Shown: one piece after another, positions 20,937-28,725 of the stretch
Position numbering within the stretch: position 1 is the stretch's first letter
Layout: each line of letters starts with the position of its first letter
Assembly: GCA_018303575.1 (NCBI GenBank)
Contig: JAGVXW010000011.1
Span: 1-29,598, forward strand
Length of the DNA: 29,598 bases
Direction of reading: 5' to 3'
Source: Candidatus Woesearchaeota archaeon
GTDB lineage: Archaea > Nanobdellota > Nanobdellia > Woesearchaeales > WJIZ01
Notes under the pieces: generated by a model
The model's input: the letters and a program-made list of their open reading frames with translations, nothing else
What the model was told of the DNA's origin: nothing
The model's database searches: none
Made by a program: the position numbers and the translations under genes

Positions 20937-22361
20937 TCACTTCATCAGCTTCAAAAGCAAAAATGCGCCAAATCCGATCGCAGCAACCAGCAGCAAGGGA
21001 ACCAGCACCTGGAAAGGGTCAAGCTTCCGCTCCCGCGTCCCGAGCACAGGCTGCGCCTTATGGACTGCGGGCCTAGATTCAGATGAAGAGATGACCTCGG
21101 GACCTTCCTCGCTTCCCACATCAACGTCCTCTGGCTCCTCTTCAATGTCCGCCTCTTCTTGGGTCTCTTCAACCGGCTCCTCTTGAGGTTCCTCAATCGG
21201 TTGTACTTCGGCTTGCTGCGGGCCGCATCCCCGGGCGGGGATCGCGATGGCCGAGACATCCTCGAGCACGTCTCCGTCGCGATAGAGGGTGAGCGTCAAT
21301 GTATGATTGCCGCGCGAGGCGATGGGAATAGCGACCGGGTGAGTGCGGCGGTAGATGTTCTCGTCGTTGTCGATGTTGGAGTCAAGCTGGAAGCGCGATT
21401 GCCGGATGAGGAGGCCAAGCGACGGCGCGGAAAGGGTGTAGGTGACATACTTCTCATCATTCCTGCCGAGGTTCATGACGCCCACGCTGATAACCATCTG
21501 CGTCTCGCAGGACAGGGATTTTGGCGCGGCCTCGAGCTGGATGATCCTCAGATCATGCACGTCCTTGCTCACCTGCATCTCAACCGTCCACGTGTAGCCG
21601 ACGCTGTGCCCGAAATCGTCCTCGCCCGACACCCCAATCTCTATCTCATAAAAGTCGCTGTCCGTTTGCAAAGGGATGCTGCTGTTGAACCTGAACACTT
21701 TCTTGCGGTCGTTGCCCTCGAAGCTCAGCTCATCGGTCTGGATGGGGAACTCAAGATCCTCCTCATCCTCGATTATGCTCTTTATTATCACTTCCACCTC
21801 GATCTCACTGATCTCGCTGTCCTGGTTGGCCACGCTCGGGAAGACATTCTCGAGCTCCACCTCCAGCTCAAACGGATCGCTCGGCCTCAGGTACTCCTCG
21901 AAGCGCTCTCCGTCTCTTGTTATGGTTTCCCTGAAGCCCGGGCCGTTCAGGCGGACATTGGCGATCTTGAGATAGCTGCGGATGTCGGCGGTCATCTTAG
22001 AGAGCGTGGCGCTGCCCTGATCCGTGTTCGCGAGGACATTCCCGACGCTGACATTGTCGCCGATCTCAGCGCCGAAGCCGGCGAACAGCTTCACGTTCAC
22101 CGTGGCCGAGCCGCCGGCGCCCAACGTGGCGATCGTGGCCGGCGAGAATGTTAGGGTATAGTCGCTGCCGGCTGAGCTGGAAAAGCTAATGCCGGTAACT
22201 GGGGTGGAGCCGGTGTTCGAGAGCGTGAAAGACAGGCTCCTGCTCTGGTTATGATAGAGTTCGTCGAAATCCAGAAGACTATCCGCACTTAGCGACGGCG
22301 CAGCAGAAACTGATAGAGCCAAAAGCGCCACCATGACAAAGAATGTTCCCACCCGTTGCAT
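20937..22361 (-). CDS. Type I membrane surface protein, putative S-layer-like paralogue
   Basis: The 474-residue protein has a signal peptide (1-20), an N-terminal beta-sandwich (about 21-125; LSFTLSNTGSTPVTGISFSS is a typical ASPM/CARDB-like opening), then two domains (about 130-270 and 275-380) that match the CARDB-like pair of the gene at 19280. Shared landmarks include DVHDLRI/DSHDLQI, SLSCETQM/VLSCTRTG and the LYRDGDVLEDV/VYRDTDRLEDT strand. A strongly acidic Pro/Glu stalk (about 385-425) and one transmembrane helix (about 450-472) follow. The ATG is 27-28 nt from a TATA box, so the mRNA is leaderless. It ends 73 nt upstream of the paralogue, which has its own promoter. Confidence 0.8.
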   Translation of the reverse strand: MQRVGTFFVMVALLALSVSAAPSLSADSLLDFDELYHNQSRSLSFTLSNTGSTPVTGISFSSSAGSDYTLTFSPATIATLGAGGSATVNVKLFAGFGAEIGDNVSVGNVLANTDQGSATLSKMTADIRSYLKIANVRLNGPGFRETITRDGERFEEYLRPSDPFELEVELENVFPSVANQDSEISEIEVEVIIKSIIEDEEDLEFPIQTDELSFEGNDRKKVFRFNSSIPLQTDSDFYEIEIGVSGEDDFGHSVGYTWTVEMQVSKDVHDLRIIQLEAAPKSLSCETQMVISVGVMNLGRNDEKYVTYTLSAPSLGLLIRQSRFQLDSNIDNDENIYRRTHPVAIPIASRGNHTLTLTLYRDGDVLEDVSAIAIPARGCGPQQAEVQPIEEPQEEPVEETQEEADIEEEPEDVDVGSEEGPEVISSSESRPAVHKAQPVLGTRERKLDPFQVLVPLLLVAAIGFGAFLLLKLMK

Positions 22362-22383
22362 AAATCTGTTCTTATTGGCGAGT

Positions 22384-22433
22384 GATATATAAATGTTATG
22401 GTGGCTTCAGAACCGGGCATAACCTTAATATAC
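22384..22433. promoter_or_regulatory. Divergent TATA boxes: surface protein and cysteine-cluster protein
   Basis: Leftward box within 22384-22394, 27-28 nt from the ATG at 22361. Rightward box CTTAATATAC (22424-22433), about 26 nt from the ATG at 22454. Both imply leaderless mRNAs. Confidence 0.6.
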
Positions 22434-22453
22434 CCTTTTTCCAAAAAACGGGC

Positions 22454-22795
22454 ATGGACGCGCTCCGCGAGAACTTCCGCTGCATCCGGTGCGGGAATTC
22501 CTGCCGATTGATCGTGAAAGTGTCCGCTTCTGACTTAAAACGGATCTCTCAGGCGCCGCATGTGAAGCGGACCAAGTTCAAGATGGCCGACTATGCGGAA
22601 CCGGATGCTTTCGATCCAGCAACCGGAAATCATGCTTTAAGGCATGTCAATGGCGGCTGCATTTTCCTGGGGCAGGGCGGGACTGAAGCCACTTGCAAGA
22701 TCTATGAGGACCGGCCGGAGATCTGCCGGCTCTATCCGTTCATCGGCGACAGTGCGCTGCCCTGCAGCGCCCTCAAAACATGGCAGAAATCCTGA
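22454..22795 (+). CDS. YkgJ-type cysteine-cluster protein (zinc or Fe-S binding)
   Basis: The 113-residue protein belongs to the CxxCxxxC cluster family (PF03692-like). It has CIRCGNSCRL (Cys10, Cys13, Cys17), then GGCIFL (Cys69), TCKIYEDRPEICRLYPF (Cys81, Cys91) and a last Cys104. The KIYxxRPxxCRxYPF segment is the family signature. Its biochemical role is not established; metal binding is likely. Start choice: the TATA box is about 26 nt upstream of the ATG at 22454; the in-frame sequence upstream to 22382 is promoter DNA. The 3' end overlaps the antiporter gene by 16 nt, so the two are co-expressed. Confidence 0.85.
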   Translation: MDALRENFRCIRCGNSCRLIVKVSASDLKRISQAPHVKRTKFKMADYAEPDAFDPATGNHALRHVNGGCIFLGQGGTEATCKIYEDRPEICRLYPFIGDSALPCSALKTWQKS

Positions 22796-23946
22796 CGAGC
22801 CTGGCGCTCATCCTTGTCGTGACATTCGCCTTCTCCGAGCTCTTCTTCTTCATCAGGTATCCCCGCGTGATCGGCCAGATCCTCGCCGGCATGCTCCTCG
22901 GGCTCCCGTTTTTCGCGCTCTTCATCCGCGGCGTGCAGCCCGACATCGCCTTCCTTTCTGACCTGGGCATCGTATTCCTCCTGCTCTTGACCGGCATGCA
23001 GCTCAACCTCCCGAAATTCAGGCAGGCGGAGCGGGATTCCATCGTGATCGCGATCTTCTGCGTCCTCATGCCGGCTGTCCTCGGGTTCCTGCTCATGACG
23101 TTCATGGGCTATTCTGTGCTGGTCGGCCTGGTTGTCGGGGCGGCCATCGCGCTAACTGCCGAGGGCACAAAGCTCAAGGTGCTGCTCGAGCTCCGCGCGC
23201 TCAACACGAAAGTGGGCACGATCATGCTCGGCGCGGGCATCATCGATGACATCTTTGAGATCCTTTTCCTGTCCCTGCTCCTCTTCTTCGTCAGCGGAGA
23301 TTTATCTGGGCTGTTCTTCTTTCCCGTGAAGATCCTTGTTTTCGCCCTGCTCGCGTATCTCACCTATCGCCTCTTCCCCCTCGGCCTGCACCTCGTGCAG
23401 AAGGAGCGCAACCGCATCAGCACCTTTTCCTTCATCCTCGTGTTCGGGCTGCTCATCGCAGTGCTGTCCTCCCGCTTCGGCATCGGCCCCATCATCGGCG
23501 CGTTTGTCGCTGGCATCATCATTAATATGGCAGAGAATCATCGGGCCGAGCATCATGAGCTTGTGAAGGAGCTGGAAGTGATGACATTCTCGCTGATCAT
23601 CCCCTTCTTCTTCATCAACATCGGCCTGCATTTCGATTTCTTTGGGCTGCTGCGCAACTGGCCCATGACACTCCTTGTTTTGGGCGTGGCCATCGCCGGC
23701 AAAGTTGGCGGAGCCATCGCCGCCACCCCCTTTACCGATCTCACCATCAAGCAGACGCATTTGATTGGCTGGGGCATGAACTCCCGCGGCTCGGTGGAGC
23801 TTGTCCTGGCAGAGTTGGCGCGCTCCTACGGGCTATTGACTCCAGAGGTCTACAGCGCCATCGTCGCGATGTCCATCATCACAACCCTGATGTTCCCCTT
23901 TGTCCTGCGCACCTTGATCCATCAGGACCGGAAGATATTGCAATAG
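22780..23946 (+). CDS. CPA2-type cation:proton antiporter (no regulatory domain)
   Basis: The 388-residue membrane protein has about 12-13 hydrophobic helices. The second helix region carries YPRVIGQILAGMLLG, standard for this family. The transport-site segment LGAGIIDDIFEI (about 147-158) has the paired Asp-Asp typical of electrogenic NapA-like Na+/H+ exchangers. A later FFFINIGLHFDF and GWGMNSRGSVELVLAE (about 327-342) match the conserved helices near the C-terminus. It lacks the RCK domain of the antiporter at 1796. It is coupled by a 16-nt overlap to the YkgJ-like protein. Probable role: Na+ or K+/H+ exchange and pH balance. Confidence 0.87.
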   Translation: MAEILTSLALILVVTFAFSELFFFIRYPRVIGQILAGMLLGLPFFALFIRGVQPDIAFLSDLGIVFLLLLTGMQLNLPKFRQAERDSIVIAIFCVLMPAVLGFLLMTFMGYSVLVGLVVGAAIALTAEGTKLKVLLELRALNTKVGTIMLGAGIIDDIFEILFLSLLLFFVSGDLSGLFFFPVKILVFALLAYLTYRLFPLGLHLVQKERNRISTFSFILVFGLLIAVLSSRFGIGPIIGAFVAGIIINMAENHRAEHHELVKELEVMTFSLIIPFFFINIGLHFDFFGLLRNWPMTLLVLGVAIAGKVGGAIAATPFTDLTIKQTHLIGWGMNSRGSVELVLAELARSYGLLTPEVYSAIVAMSIITTLMFPFVLRTLIHQDRKILQ

Positions 23947-23955
23947 CGAACGATA

Positions 23956-23966
23956 TTTTTCTTTCC
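23956..23966 (+). terminator. T-rich stretch after the antiporter gene
   Basis: A run TTTTTCTTTCC starts 10 nt after the stop. Archaeal RNA polymerase terminates at such T-tracts without needing a hairpin. The ribosomal gene downstream has its own promoter. Confidence 0.4.
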
Positions 23967-24030
23967 TCCTGAATTCTATTTTAGGACATCTGAAGGAAAA
24001 ATCCCTTTGCGCCGGGCTTCACAACAACCT

Positions 24031-24070
24031 TTTTAAATCCCCTGGCTTTCCTTCGCGTGTTTCAGGAGGA
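24031..24070 (+). promoter_or_regulatory. Promoter and Shine-Dalgarno of the eS6/aIF2 gamma operon
   Basis: A TATA-like TTTTTAAAT (24030-24038) predicts a start near 24062. AGGAGG (24065-24070) lies 5 nt before the ATG at 24076. Unlike most first genes here, this mRNA has a leader and a strong ribosome binding site. Confidence 0.6.
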
Positions 24071-24075
24071 TAAAA

Positions 24076-24480
24076 ATGGCTGAGTTCAAAGTCTGCATCG
24101 CAGATCCCGGCACGGGGAAGACCTATCAGAAGGAGGTCAAGGACGCGGACGCCGCCGCGTTCATCGGCAAGAACATCGGGGAGAGCGTCAAGGGCGAGCT
24201 CATCGGCTTGACAGGAGCAGAGCTTCTCATCACCGGCGGCTCTGACACGGCCGGCTTTCCGATGCGGAGGGGCATCCGCGACCTCAGGAAGCGCCTGAGC
24301 TTATTGGGGGGCGTCGGATTGCGCCGGAGAATGCCGCGCGGGGCGCGCAAGCGCAAAACCGTGTGCGGGCACAAGATCAGCGACCGCATCGCGCAAGTGA
24401 ATGTCAAGGTTTCTAAGGAAGGCTCCAAAAAGCTGGCCGAACTCTTCCCCGCGCCAAAGCCTGAGGAGAAGAAAGCATAA
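24076..24480 (+). CDS. rps6e: 30S ribosomal protein S6e
   Basis: A 134-residue archaeal eS6. Landmarks: the start MAEFKVCIADPGTGKTYQKE, IGKNIGESVKGELIGLTGAEL, the GGSDTAGFPMRRGI loop (about 55-68) that is the family signature, and the Arg-rich RRRMPRGARKRKTVCG segment, followed by a Lys/Glu/Pro tail. It lacks the long phosphorylated tail of eukaryotic S6, as expected in archaea. It sits immediately before aIF2 gamma (no gap), the common archaeal order. Confidence 0.96.
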   Translation: MAEFKVCIADPGTGKTYQKEVKDADAAAFIGKNIGESVKGELIGLTGAELLITGGSDTAGFPMRRGIRDLRKRLSLLGGVGLRRRMPRGARKRKTVCGHKISDRIAQVNVKVSKEGSKKLAELFPAPKPEEKKA

Positions 24481-25710
24481 ATGGCGAAGCGCGCTCCCAA
24501 GAAAAAGGAAAAAGGAAGCGCCCAGCCATCGGTGAGCATCGGCCTGATCGGCCATGTCGACCACGGCAAGACGACGCTTCTGGAGCGCTTATCCGGGAAG
24601 TGGACAGACACGCATTCTGAGGAGATCAAGCGGGGCATCACGATCCGGCTCGGCTATGCCAATTCCGGGATCTACAAGGAAAACGGAACGCTGACGACGA
24701 AGCCGCAGGGAGAGGCGGAACTGCTCAGGACCGTGAGTTTTGTCGACGCGCCGGGGCACGAGAGCCTGATGGCGACGATGCTGGCAGGCGCAACAATCAT
24801 GGACGGCGCTTTATTGCTGATAGCGGCCAACGAGCAGTGCCCCCAGCCGCAGACGCGCGAGCACCTGATGGCTTTGGAAATCATGGGCATCAAGAATGTT
24901 GTTGTCGTGCAGAACAAGATCGACCTCGTTTCTGAGGCGGAGGGGCTGAAAAACCATGAGCAGATCAGGAAATTTCTCAGTGAAACTCCCTTCGCCCATG
25001 CTCCCATCATTCCCGTTTCAGCACGCCATAACGCCGGCATCAATCGATTGCTTGAGGCGATCCAGGAGCATATCCCGACTCCAGAGCGAGATCCTTCCAA
25101 GGAGCCGCGCTTTTATGTGGCGCGCAGCTTCGACGTCAACAGGCCGGGAGCGGACATCGCGAAAATCAAGGGAGGCGTGCTGGGCGGCTCGCTTCAGCAG
25201 GGCATGCTGGACATCGGCATGGACATCGAGATCAGGCCCGGCTATGACCTCATCGAGAAGAACCAGCGCATCTTCAAGCCCCTGTTCACGAAGATCGCCG
25301 GGCTGCAATCCGGCGGAACAGACGTAGAGCAGGTGCATCCCGGGGGCAGCTCAGCCCTCCTCACGACGCTTGACCCCGCGATCGTCAAGAGCGATCAATT
25401 ATTGGGCTCTGCCGTCGGCAAGCCCGGCACGCTGCCGCCGGTGCGGAGCGCTCTTCAGCTCGAGGTGCATCTCCTCAACCGAGTGGTGGGGATGGAGAAG
25501 GCGATGAGCGTGGAGCCGGTGAAGAAAGGAGAGCTGCTCATGCTCAACGTCAACGCCGCGAGCACAGTCGGCATTGTGGACGAGCTGAAAAAAGATGTTA
25601 TCAAGTGCCGCTTGAAATTGCCGGTGTGCGCGGATGTCGGCGCCAGAATTACAATCTCAAGAATGTTAGGGAATAGATTTAGATTGATTGGGTACGGGAT
25701 ATTGCAGTGA
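24481..25710 (+). CDS. eif2g: Translation initiation factor aIF2 subunit gamma, zinc knuckle lost
   Basis: The GTPase subunit that brings initiator Met-tRNA to the small ribosomal subunit. Motifs: G1 GHVDHGKT (24-31), G2 RGITI (51-55), G3 DAPGHE (89-94), G4 NKID (145-148), and later domain II/III segments (SFDVNRPG, KGGVLGGSL, VHPGGSSALLTT). The length of 409 is normal. Between G2 and G3, where many archaeal and eukaryotic proteins have two CxxC pairs binding zinc, this one has GIYKENGTLTTKPQGEAE with no Cys. The start ATG follows the S6e stop directly, with AGGAG inside the end of that gene. Confidence 0.96.
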   Translation: MAKRAPKKKEKGSAQPSVSIGLIGHVDHGKTTLLERLSGKWTDTHSEEIKRGITIRLGYANSGIYKENGTLTTKPQGEAELLRTVSFVDAPGHESLMATMLAGATIMDGALLLIAANEQCPQPQTREHLMALEIMGIKNVVVVQNKIDLVSEAEGLKNHEQIRKFLSETPFAHAPIIPVSARHNAGINRLLEAIQEHIPTPERDPSKEPRFYVARSFDVNRPGADIAKIKGGVLGGSLQQGMLDIGMDIEIRPGYDLIEKNQRIFKPLFTKIAGLQSGGTDVEQVHPGGSSALLTTLDPAIVKSDQLLGSAVGKPGTLPPVRSALQLEVHLLNRVVGMEKAMSVEPVKKGELLMLNVNAASTVGIVDELKKDVIKCRLKLPVCADVGARITISRMLGNRFRLIGYGILQ

Positions 25711-25730
25711 TTCCTTATGGTGGCGTCTTC

Positions 25731-26414
25731 TCAAAGCAATAAATTGGTTTCTCCGGATTTATCCAGCCTCTGTATATAATCATCAATATGGTACACGTCT
25801 TGGACGCTTCGTACCCTGATTCCGCGTATGCCCAGCGCATTGGCAGGGGAAATGTCGCAATCCCGGTCCCCAATGGAGATGCACGCTTCGGGCTGGACTT
25901 CTAAGTGGTGGGTAGCAAGCCAAAAGAAATCTATTGATGGCTTGAAGGCGTGGACGAGGTCGGAGCTCACTACTTTTGCTTCAATCCCAAGGAGGCCTAG
26001 GGCCTCCCTGATGAATTTTTGCGGGCTGTTTGACGCCACCGCCAAATCAAAACGTTGTGAACGCAACCTTTCAAAGACGGCAATCAACCGCTCATCTCTT
26101 TCAAGATACCCGCGGGCAGCGATATGCTCGTCCCGATAGGCGTTCCATTCTGCCCCACTCGCATACCAAATGGGGATGCCCCACGACCGGGAGACTGGTA
26201 CCCCAAACTGCTGAGCGAACTTGCGGAGTCTTTCATCGAAAGATCTTTTAGCTTCTTCCAGGCTCAGGCCTGTCTTTTCAGCCACAAACCGGTAGAGGAC
26301 GTCCGCCTGATGCTCTGCCATACGCCTGTTGGTATACAAAGTGTTGTCAAAATCGAAAAGGAGGGTTCTTCCTCTTTCCGCCGCACCTACGTTTGAGATT
26401 CCGGCTTTATCCAT
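25731..26414 (-). CDS. HAD-family hydrolase (pyrimidine 5'-nucleotidase-like)
   Basis: The 227-residue protein has all four HAD motifs: DFDNTLY (Asp21 nucleophile, Asp23), ASNSPQ (Ser127), Lys157 in HAFKPS, and GDRDCDISPA (Asp182, Asp186). The DFDNTLY motif and the helical cap (about 35-100) resemble pyrimidine 5'-nucleotidases of the SDT1 type; other phosphate substrates are possible. The ATG at 26414 is 28-29 nt from the centre of a minus-strand TATA box (26436-26448), so the mRNA is nearly leaderless. It is convergent with aIF2 gamma, 20 nt apart. Confidence 0.85.
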   Translation of the reverse strand: MDKAGISNVGAAERGRTLLFDFDNTLYTNRRMAEHQADVLYRFVAEKTGLSLEEAKRSFDERLRKFAQQFGVPVSRSWGIPIWYASGAEWNAYRDEHIAARGYLERDERLIAVFERLRSQRFDLAVASNSPQKFIREALGLLGIEAKVVSSDLVHAFKPSIDFFWLATHHLEVQPEACISIGDRDCDISPANALGIRGIRVRSVQDVYHIDDYIQRLDKSGETNLLL

Positions 26415-26561
26415 CTCGGTGGTGGTGGTGATTCTCTAGATATAAATGTGACCCTTAAAGAGAATATCATCCTTAAGCCAGGGCCTGCACACTTTTCACA
26501 AAACACGCTCAAATCCTTCACCCTGCCAGAAACCCCTTTCCCCTCTCTGTCTTACGTTCTT

Positions 26562-26630
26562 TTAGGCGAGTTCATTGCCGGGGCCGTCAACGAACACGAC
26601 CAGCTCGAACTTCTTGGTGTCTCCCCTCAT
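26562..26630 (-). CDS. Possible 22-residue small protein
   Basis: The frame MRGDTKKFELVVFVDGPGNE ending LA has GC-rich third positions like the real genes here. It starts 35 nt from the centre of a strong minus-strand TATA box (CTTATATAGG, 26661-26670), with AGGTGT near the predicted transcript start. It may be a microprotein, or the start of a gene that has decayed: the sequence after the stop has no long frame. No family is recognised. Confidence 0.3.
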   Translation of the reverse strand: MRGDTKKFELVVFVDGPGNELA

Positions 26631-26855
26631 GTTTACACCTGTTCCTCTCTAGGGTGTTTTCCTATATAAGCATTCCGGAAAAAAATGCTTTCTCGACGGA
26701 GAAAATTTATATAATATTATATAATCGCAGAAAGCTTTATATATACCTGCCTTTTTTATGAAAATTTGAGGGGTGACAATATCCTTCCATACTTTTTCGC
26801 CTTTCCTATACCGAGGAAAGAATACATTTAATAAGAAAGGGGGCTCAGCACGCTC
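26631..26855. promoter_or_regulatory. Intergenic region with several TATA boxes and two hairpins, upstream of AbrB-PhoU gene 1
   Basis: The 441-nt gap between the HAD gene and the first AbrB-PhoU gene holds a possible small gene (26562-26630). It then has CCTATATAAG (26661-26670), an inverted repeat AAGCATT/AATGCTT (26668-26690), a second hairpin TTTCTC-gacg-GAGAAA (26689-26704), and two very AT-rich TATA clusters (about 26706-26723 and 26734-26745). CATTTAATAAG (26825-26835) lies 26-27 nt before the ATG at 26856. The last box would give a leaderless mRNA for the regulator. The upstream boxes could drive a longer mRNA or a non-coding RNA. Confidence 0.4.
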
Positions 26856-27746
26856 ATGCGCAGAAAGATCATGCAAATCAGGGATTCGACCCAGCTGGTC
26901 TCGCTCCCCAGGAAGTGGGCGATGAGCTACGGCCTGAGGAAGGGCGACGAGGTTGAAGTCACTGAGAGCGGCAGGAGCCTCTGCATCTCGCCGGTTGGCA
27001 AGCCGGTGCAGAAGAAGGTCGAGCTCACGATCGCTTCCTCTGACAAGTTCCTCCGGAGGATGCTCTGGAGCCCGTACATCCAGGGCGTGACAGAGATGAA
27101 AGTGAATTTCTCCGATAGGAAAGTGTTCGAGAAAGTCTCGGCGGAAGTGAACCTGCTCATCGGCTGGGAGATCATCAGCCAGGGCGCAACGTCCTGCACC
27201 ATCAAGAGCGTGGCAACAGCGCTTGAGAATGACCTGGGGGCGGTTATCGAGCGCCTCTTCTCGTCTACAGCTTCCATGATGGAGGAGATGCTCGCCGCTA
27301 TCAAAGCGAAGCAATACGGCCAGCTCGACAGCCTGGGGATGCTGGAGGAGACCAACAACAAGCTCACCTATTTTTCCCTGAGGCTGCTGATGGAGCGGGG
27401 CTACAGCGAGCCGGCGAAGACGCCCGCAGTATATTTCATTGTCCTGCTGGTCGAGCAGATTGTGGATGAGCTCAGGGACATCTGCGGCTATCTTGTGGAA
27501 TCAAAGCTTCAGCCAAGGGACTCCGCGCTTCATCTCTTCCGGGAGACGCTCCATTGCTTTGAACAGTCGCACGTCCTGTTCAAGGAGTTCTCGCCTGAAG
27601 CGTTCTTCAGCCACAACACCAAGGTGAAAGAGCTGGGGAAGCGCATCGAGCAGGAGCTTGAGAAGCCGTCCAAGGACGGGCCGGTGCTCGCCCGGCTCCA
27701 TTCCGCCCTGAACATGATCTGGCACATTTCCAAGGAGTTCCATTGA
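26856..27746 (+). CDS. AbrB-PhoU fusion regulator 1
   Basis: Residues 1-48 form a SpoVT/AbrB swapped-hairpin DNA-binding domain (QIRDSTQLVSLPRKWAMSYG, then LRKGDEVEV). After a linker (KKVELTIASSDKFLRRM and a beta-rich stretch to about 110), residues about 115-290 form PhoU-like antiparallel helices, with EETNNKLTYFSLRLLMERG at about 163-181. Archaeal proteins of this design are thought to be phosphate-responsive regulators, but no Pst transporter gene is in the window. The paralogue follows 84 nt downstream. A leaderless start is predicted from the TATA box at 26825-26835. Confidence 0.85.
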   Translation: MRRKIMQIRDSTQLVSLPRKWAMSYGLRKGDEVEVTESGRSLCISPVGKPVQKKVELTIASSDKFLRRMLWSPYIQGVTEMKVNFSDRKVFEKVSAEVNLLIGWEIISQGATSCTIKSVATALENDLGAVIERLFSSTASMMEEMLAAIKAKQYGQLDSLGMLEETNNKLTYFSLRLLMERGYSEPAKTPAVYFIVLLVEQIVDELRDICGYLVESKLQPRDSALHLFRETLHCFEQSHVLFKEFSPEAFFSHNTKVKELGKRIEQELEKPSKDGPVLARLHSALNMIWHISKEFH

Positions 27747-27750
27747 TTTC

Positions 27751-27755
27751 TTTTT
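27751..27755 (+). terminator. Short T-tract after AbrB-PhoU gene 1
   Basis: TTTTT directly after the stop region, preceded by TTTC. A plausible archaeal terminator separating the two paralogues. Confidence 0.3.
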
Positions 27756-27782
27756 GAATGCGTATTTATAGATTATAAGCTA

Positions 27783-27810
27783 CCTTATAAAAAAGCAAAA
27801 CTTAAATAAG
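27783..27810 (+). promoter_or_regulatory. TATA boxes of AbrB-PhoU gene 2
   Basis: ACTTAAATAAG (27800-27810) is centred 26 nt before the ATG at 27831, so the gene has its own promoter and a leaderless mRNA. A second TATA-like CCTTATAAAAAA starts at 27783. Confidence 0.55.
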
Positions 27811-27830
27811 CCAATCCATTCCTCTTCACC

Positions 27831-28724
27831 ATGAGGCGCAAGGTCATCCAGATTGCCGAGTCGACTCAACTGATTTCTTTGCCCCGGCAATGGGCGCAAC
27901 GCTATAACATCAAGAAGGGCGATGAGCTTGAGGTCGAGGAGGAAGGCAGCGGCCTTACGGTCAGGCCGCCGCACGGGGAGCAGGAGAAAAAAGTCGAAAT
28001 CACCATCGCGTCACCAGACAAGTTCCTCAAGCGGATGATTGGAAGCCCGTATGCGCAAGGCGTGACCGAGCTGCAGGTGAACTACCACGACCGCAGGGTC
28101 TTCGATAAGGTCGCGGCAGAGGTACTCCTGCTCATCGGATGGGAGATTGTCAGCCAGAACGCGACCTCCTGCACGATCAAGAGCGTCGCGACGACGCTCG
28201 AGAACGACCTCGACAACATCATCCGCCGAATCTTCCTTTCGACGTCGCTGATGATGCAGGACATCGTGGCCGCCGCCAGGGCTGGGGATTACGCGCAGCT
28301 TGCCGCTCTCAAGATCCGCGAAGAGACCAACAACAAACTCACGTACTTCTCCATGCGCCTGCTCACGAAGAGGGGATATGCGGACCGCAACAAGACGAAC
28401 TCACTCTACTATACGCTCATCCTCGTCGAGCAGATGGTCGACAACCTCCGCGACATCTGCGAGTTCATCATCTCGGGGAAGCTGGAGATTGAGCCCGCGA
28501 CCCTAGCGCTCTTCGAGGAGACAATCGCGCTCTTTGACGGGGTGCAGGCCCTCTTCTACAAGTTCTCGACGGATGCGCTCTTCCAACACGACAAGAAGTT
28601 CAAGGAGGTGGCGAAGCGCATGCAAGCGGGGCTGAGCAAGCCTTCAAAGGACGCGCTCGTGATTTCCAACCTGTATGACACGATCAAGATGATCTCGCAC
28701 CTCTCAAGGGAGATCCATTACTGA
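27831..28724 (+). CDS. AbrB-PhoU fusion regulator 2
   Basis: A paralogue of the preceding gene along its full length: AbrB domain 1-48 (QIAESTQLISLPRQWAQRYN, IKKGDELEV), the linker EKKVEITIASPDKFLKRM, and PhoU-like helices from about 115 (shared SCTIKSVATxLENDL and REETNNKLTYFSMRLLTKRG). The two differ most in the second half of the PhoU region, which fits different ligands or partners with a shared DNA-binding mode. It may act as a heterodimer with protein 1. It ends 1 nt before the stop of the convergent kinase-like gene. Confidence 0.85.
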   Translation: MRRKVIQIAESTQLISLPRQWAQRYNIKKGDELEVEEEGSGLTVRPPHGEQEKKVEITIASPDKFLKRMIGSPYAQGVTELQVNYHDRRVFDKVAAEVLLLIGWEIVSQNATSCTIKSVATTLENDLDNIIRRIFLSTSLMMQDIVAAARAGDYAQLAALKIREETNNKLTYFSMRLLTKRGYADRNKTNSLYYTLILVEQMVDNLRDICEFIISGKLEIEPATLALFEETIALFDGVQALFYKFSTDALFQHDKKFKEVAKRMQAGLSKPSKDALVISNLYDTIKMISHLSREIHY

Positions 28725-28725
28725 A

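Noticed and set aside
21159..22154. 331-codon plus-strand open frame
   Set aside because: Mirror frame of the second surface protein; the minus strand has the signal peptide, stalk and membrane anchor.
22382..22453. N-terminal extension of the cysteine-cluster protein
   Set aside because: This stretch contains the TATA boxes for both divergent genes; the ATG at 22454 fits the promoter spacing.
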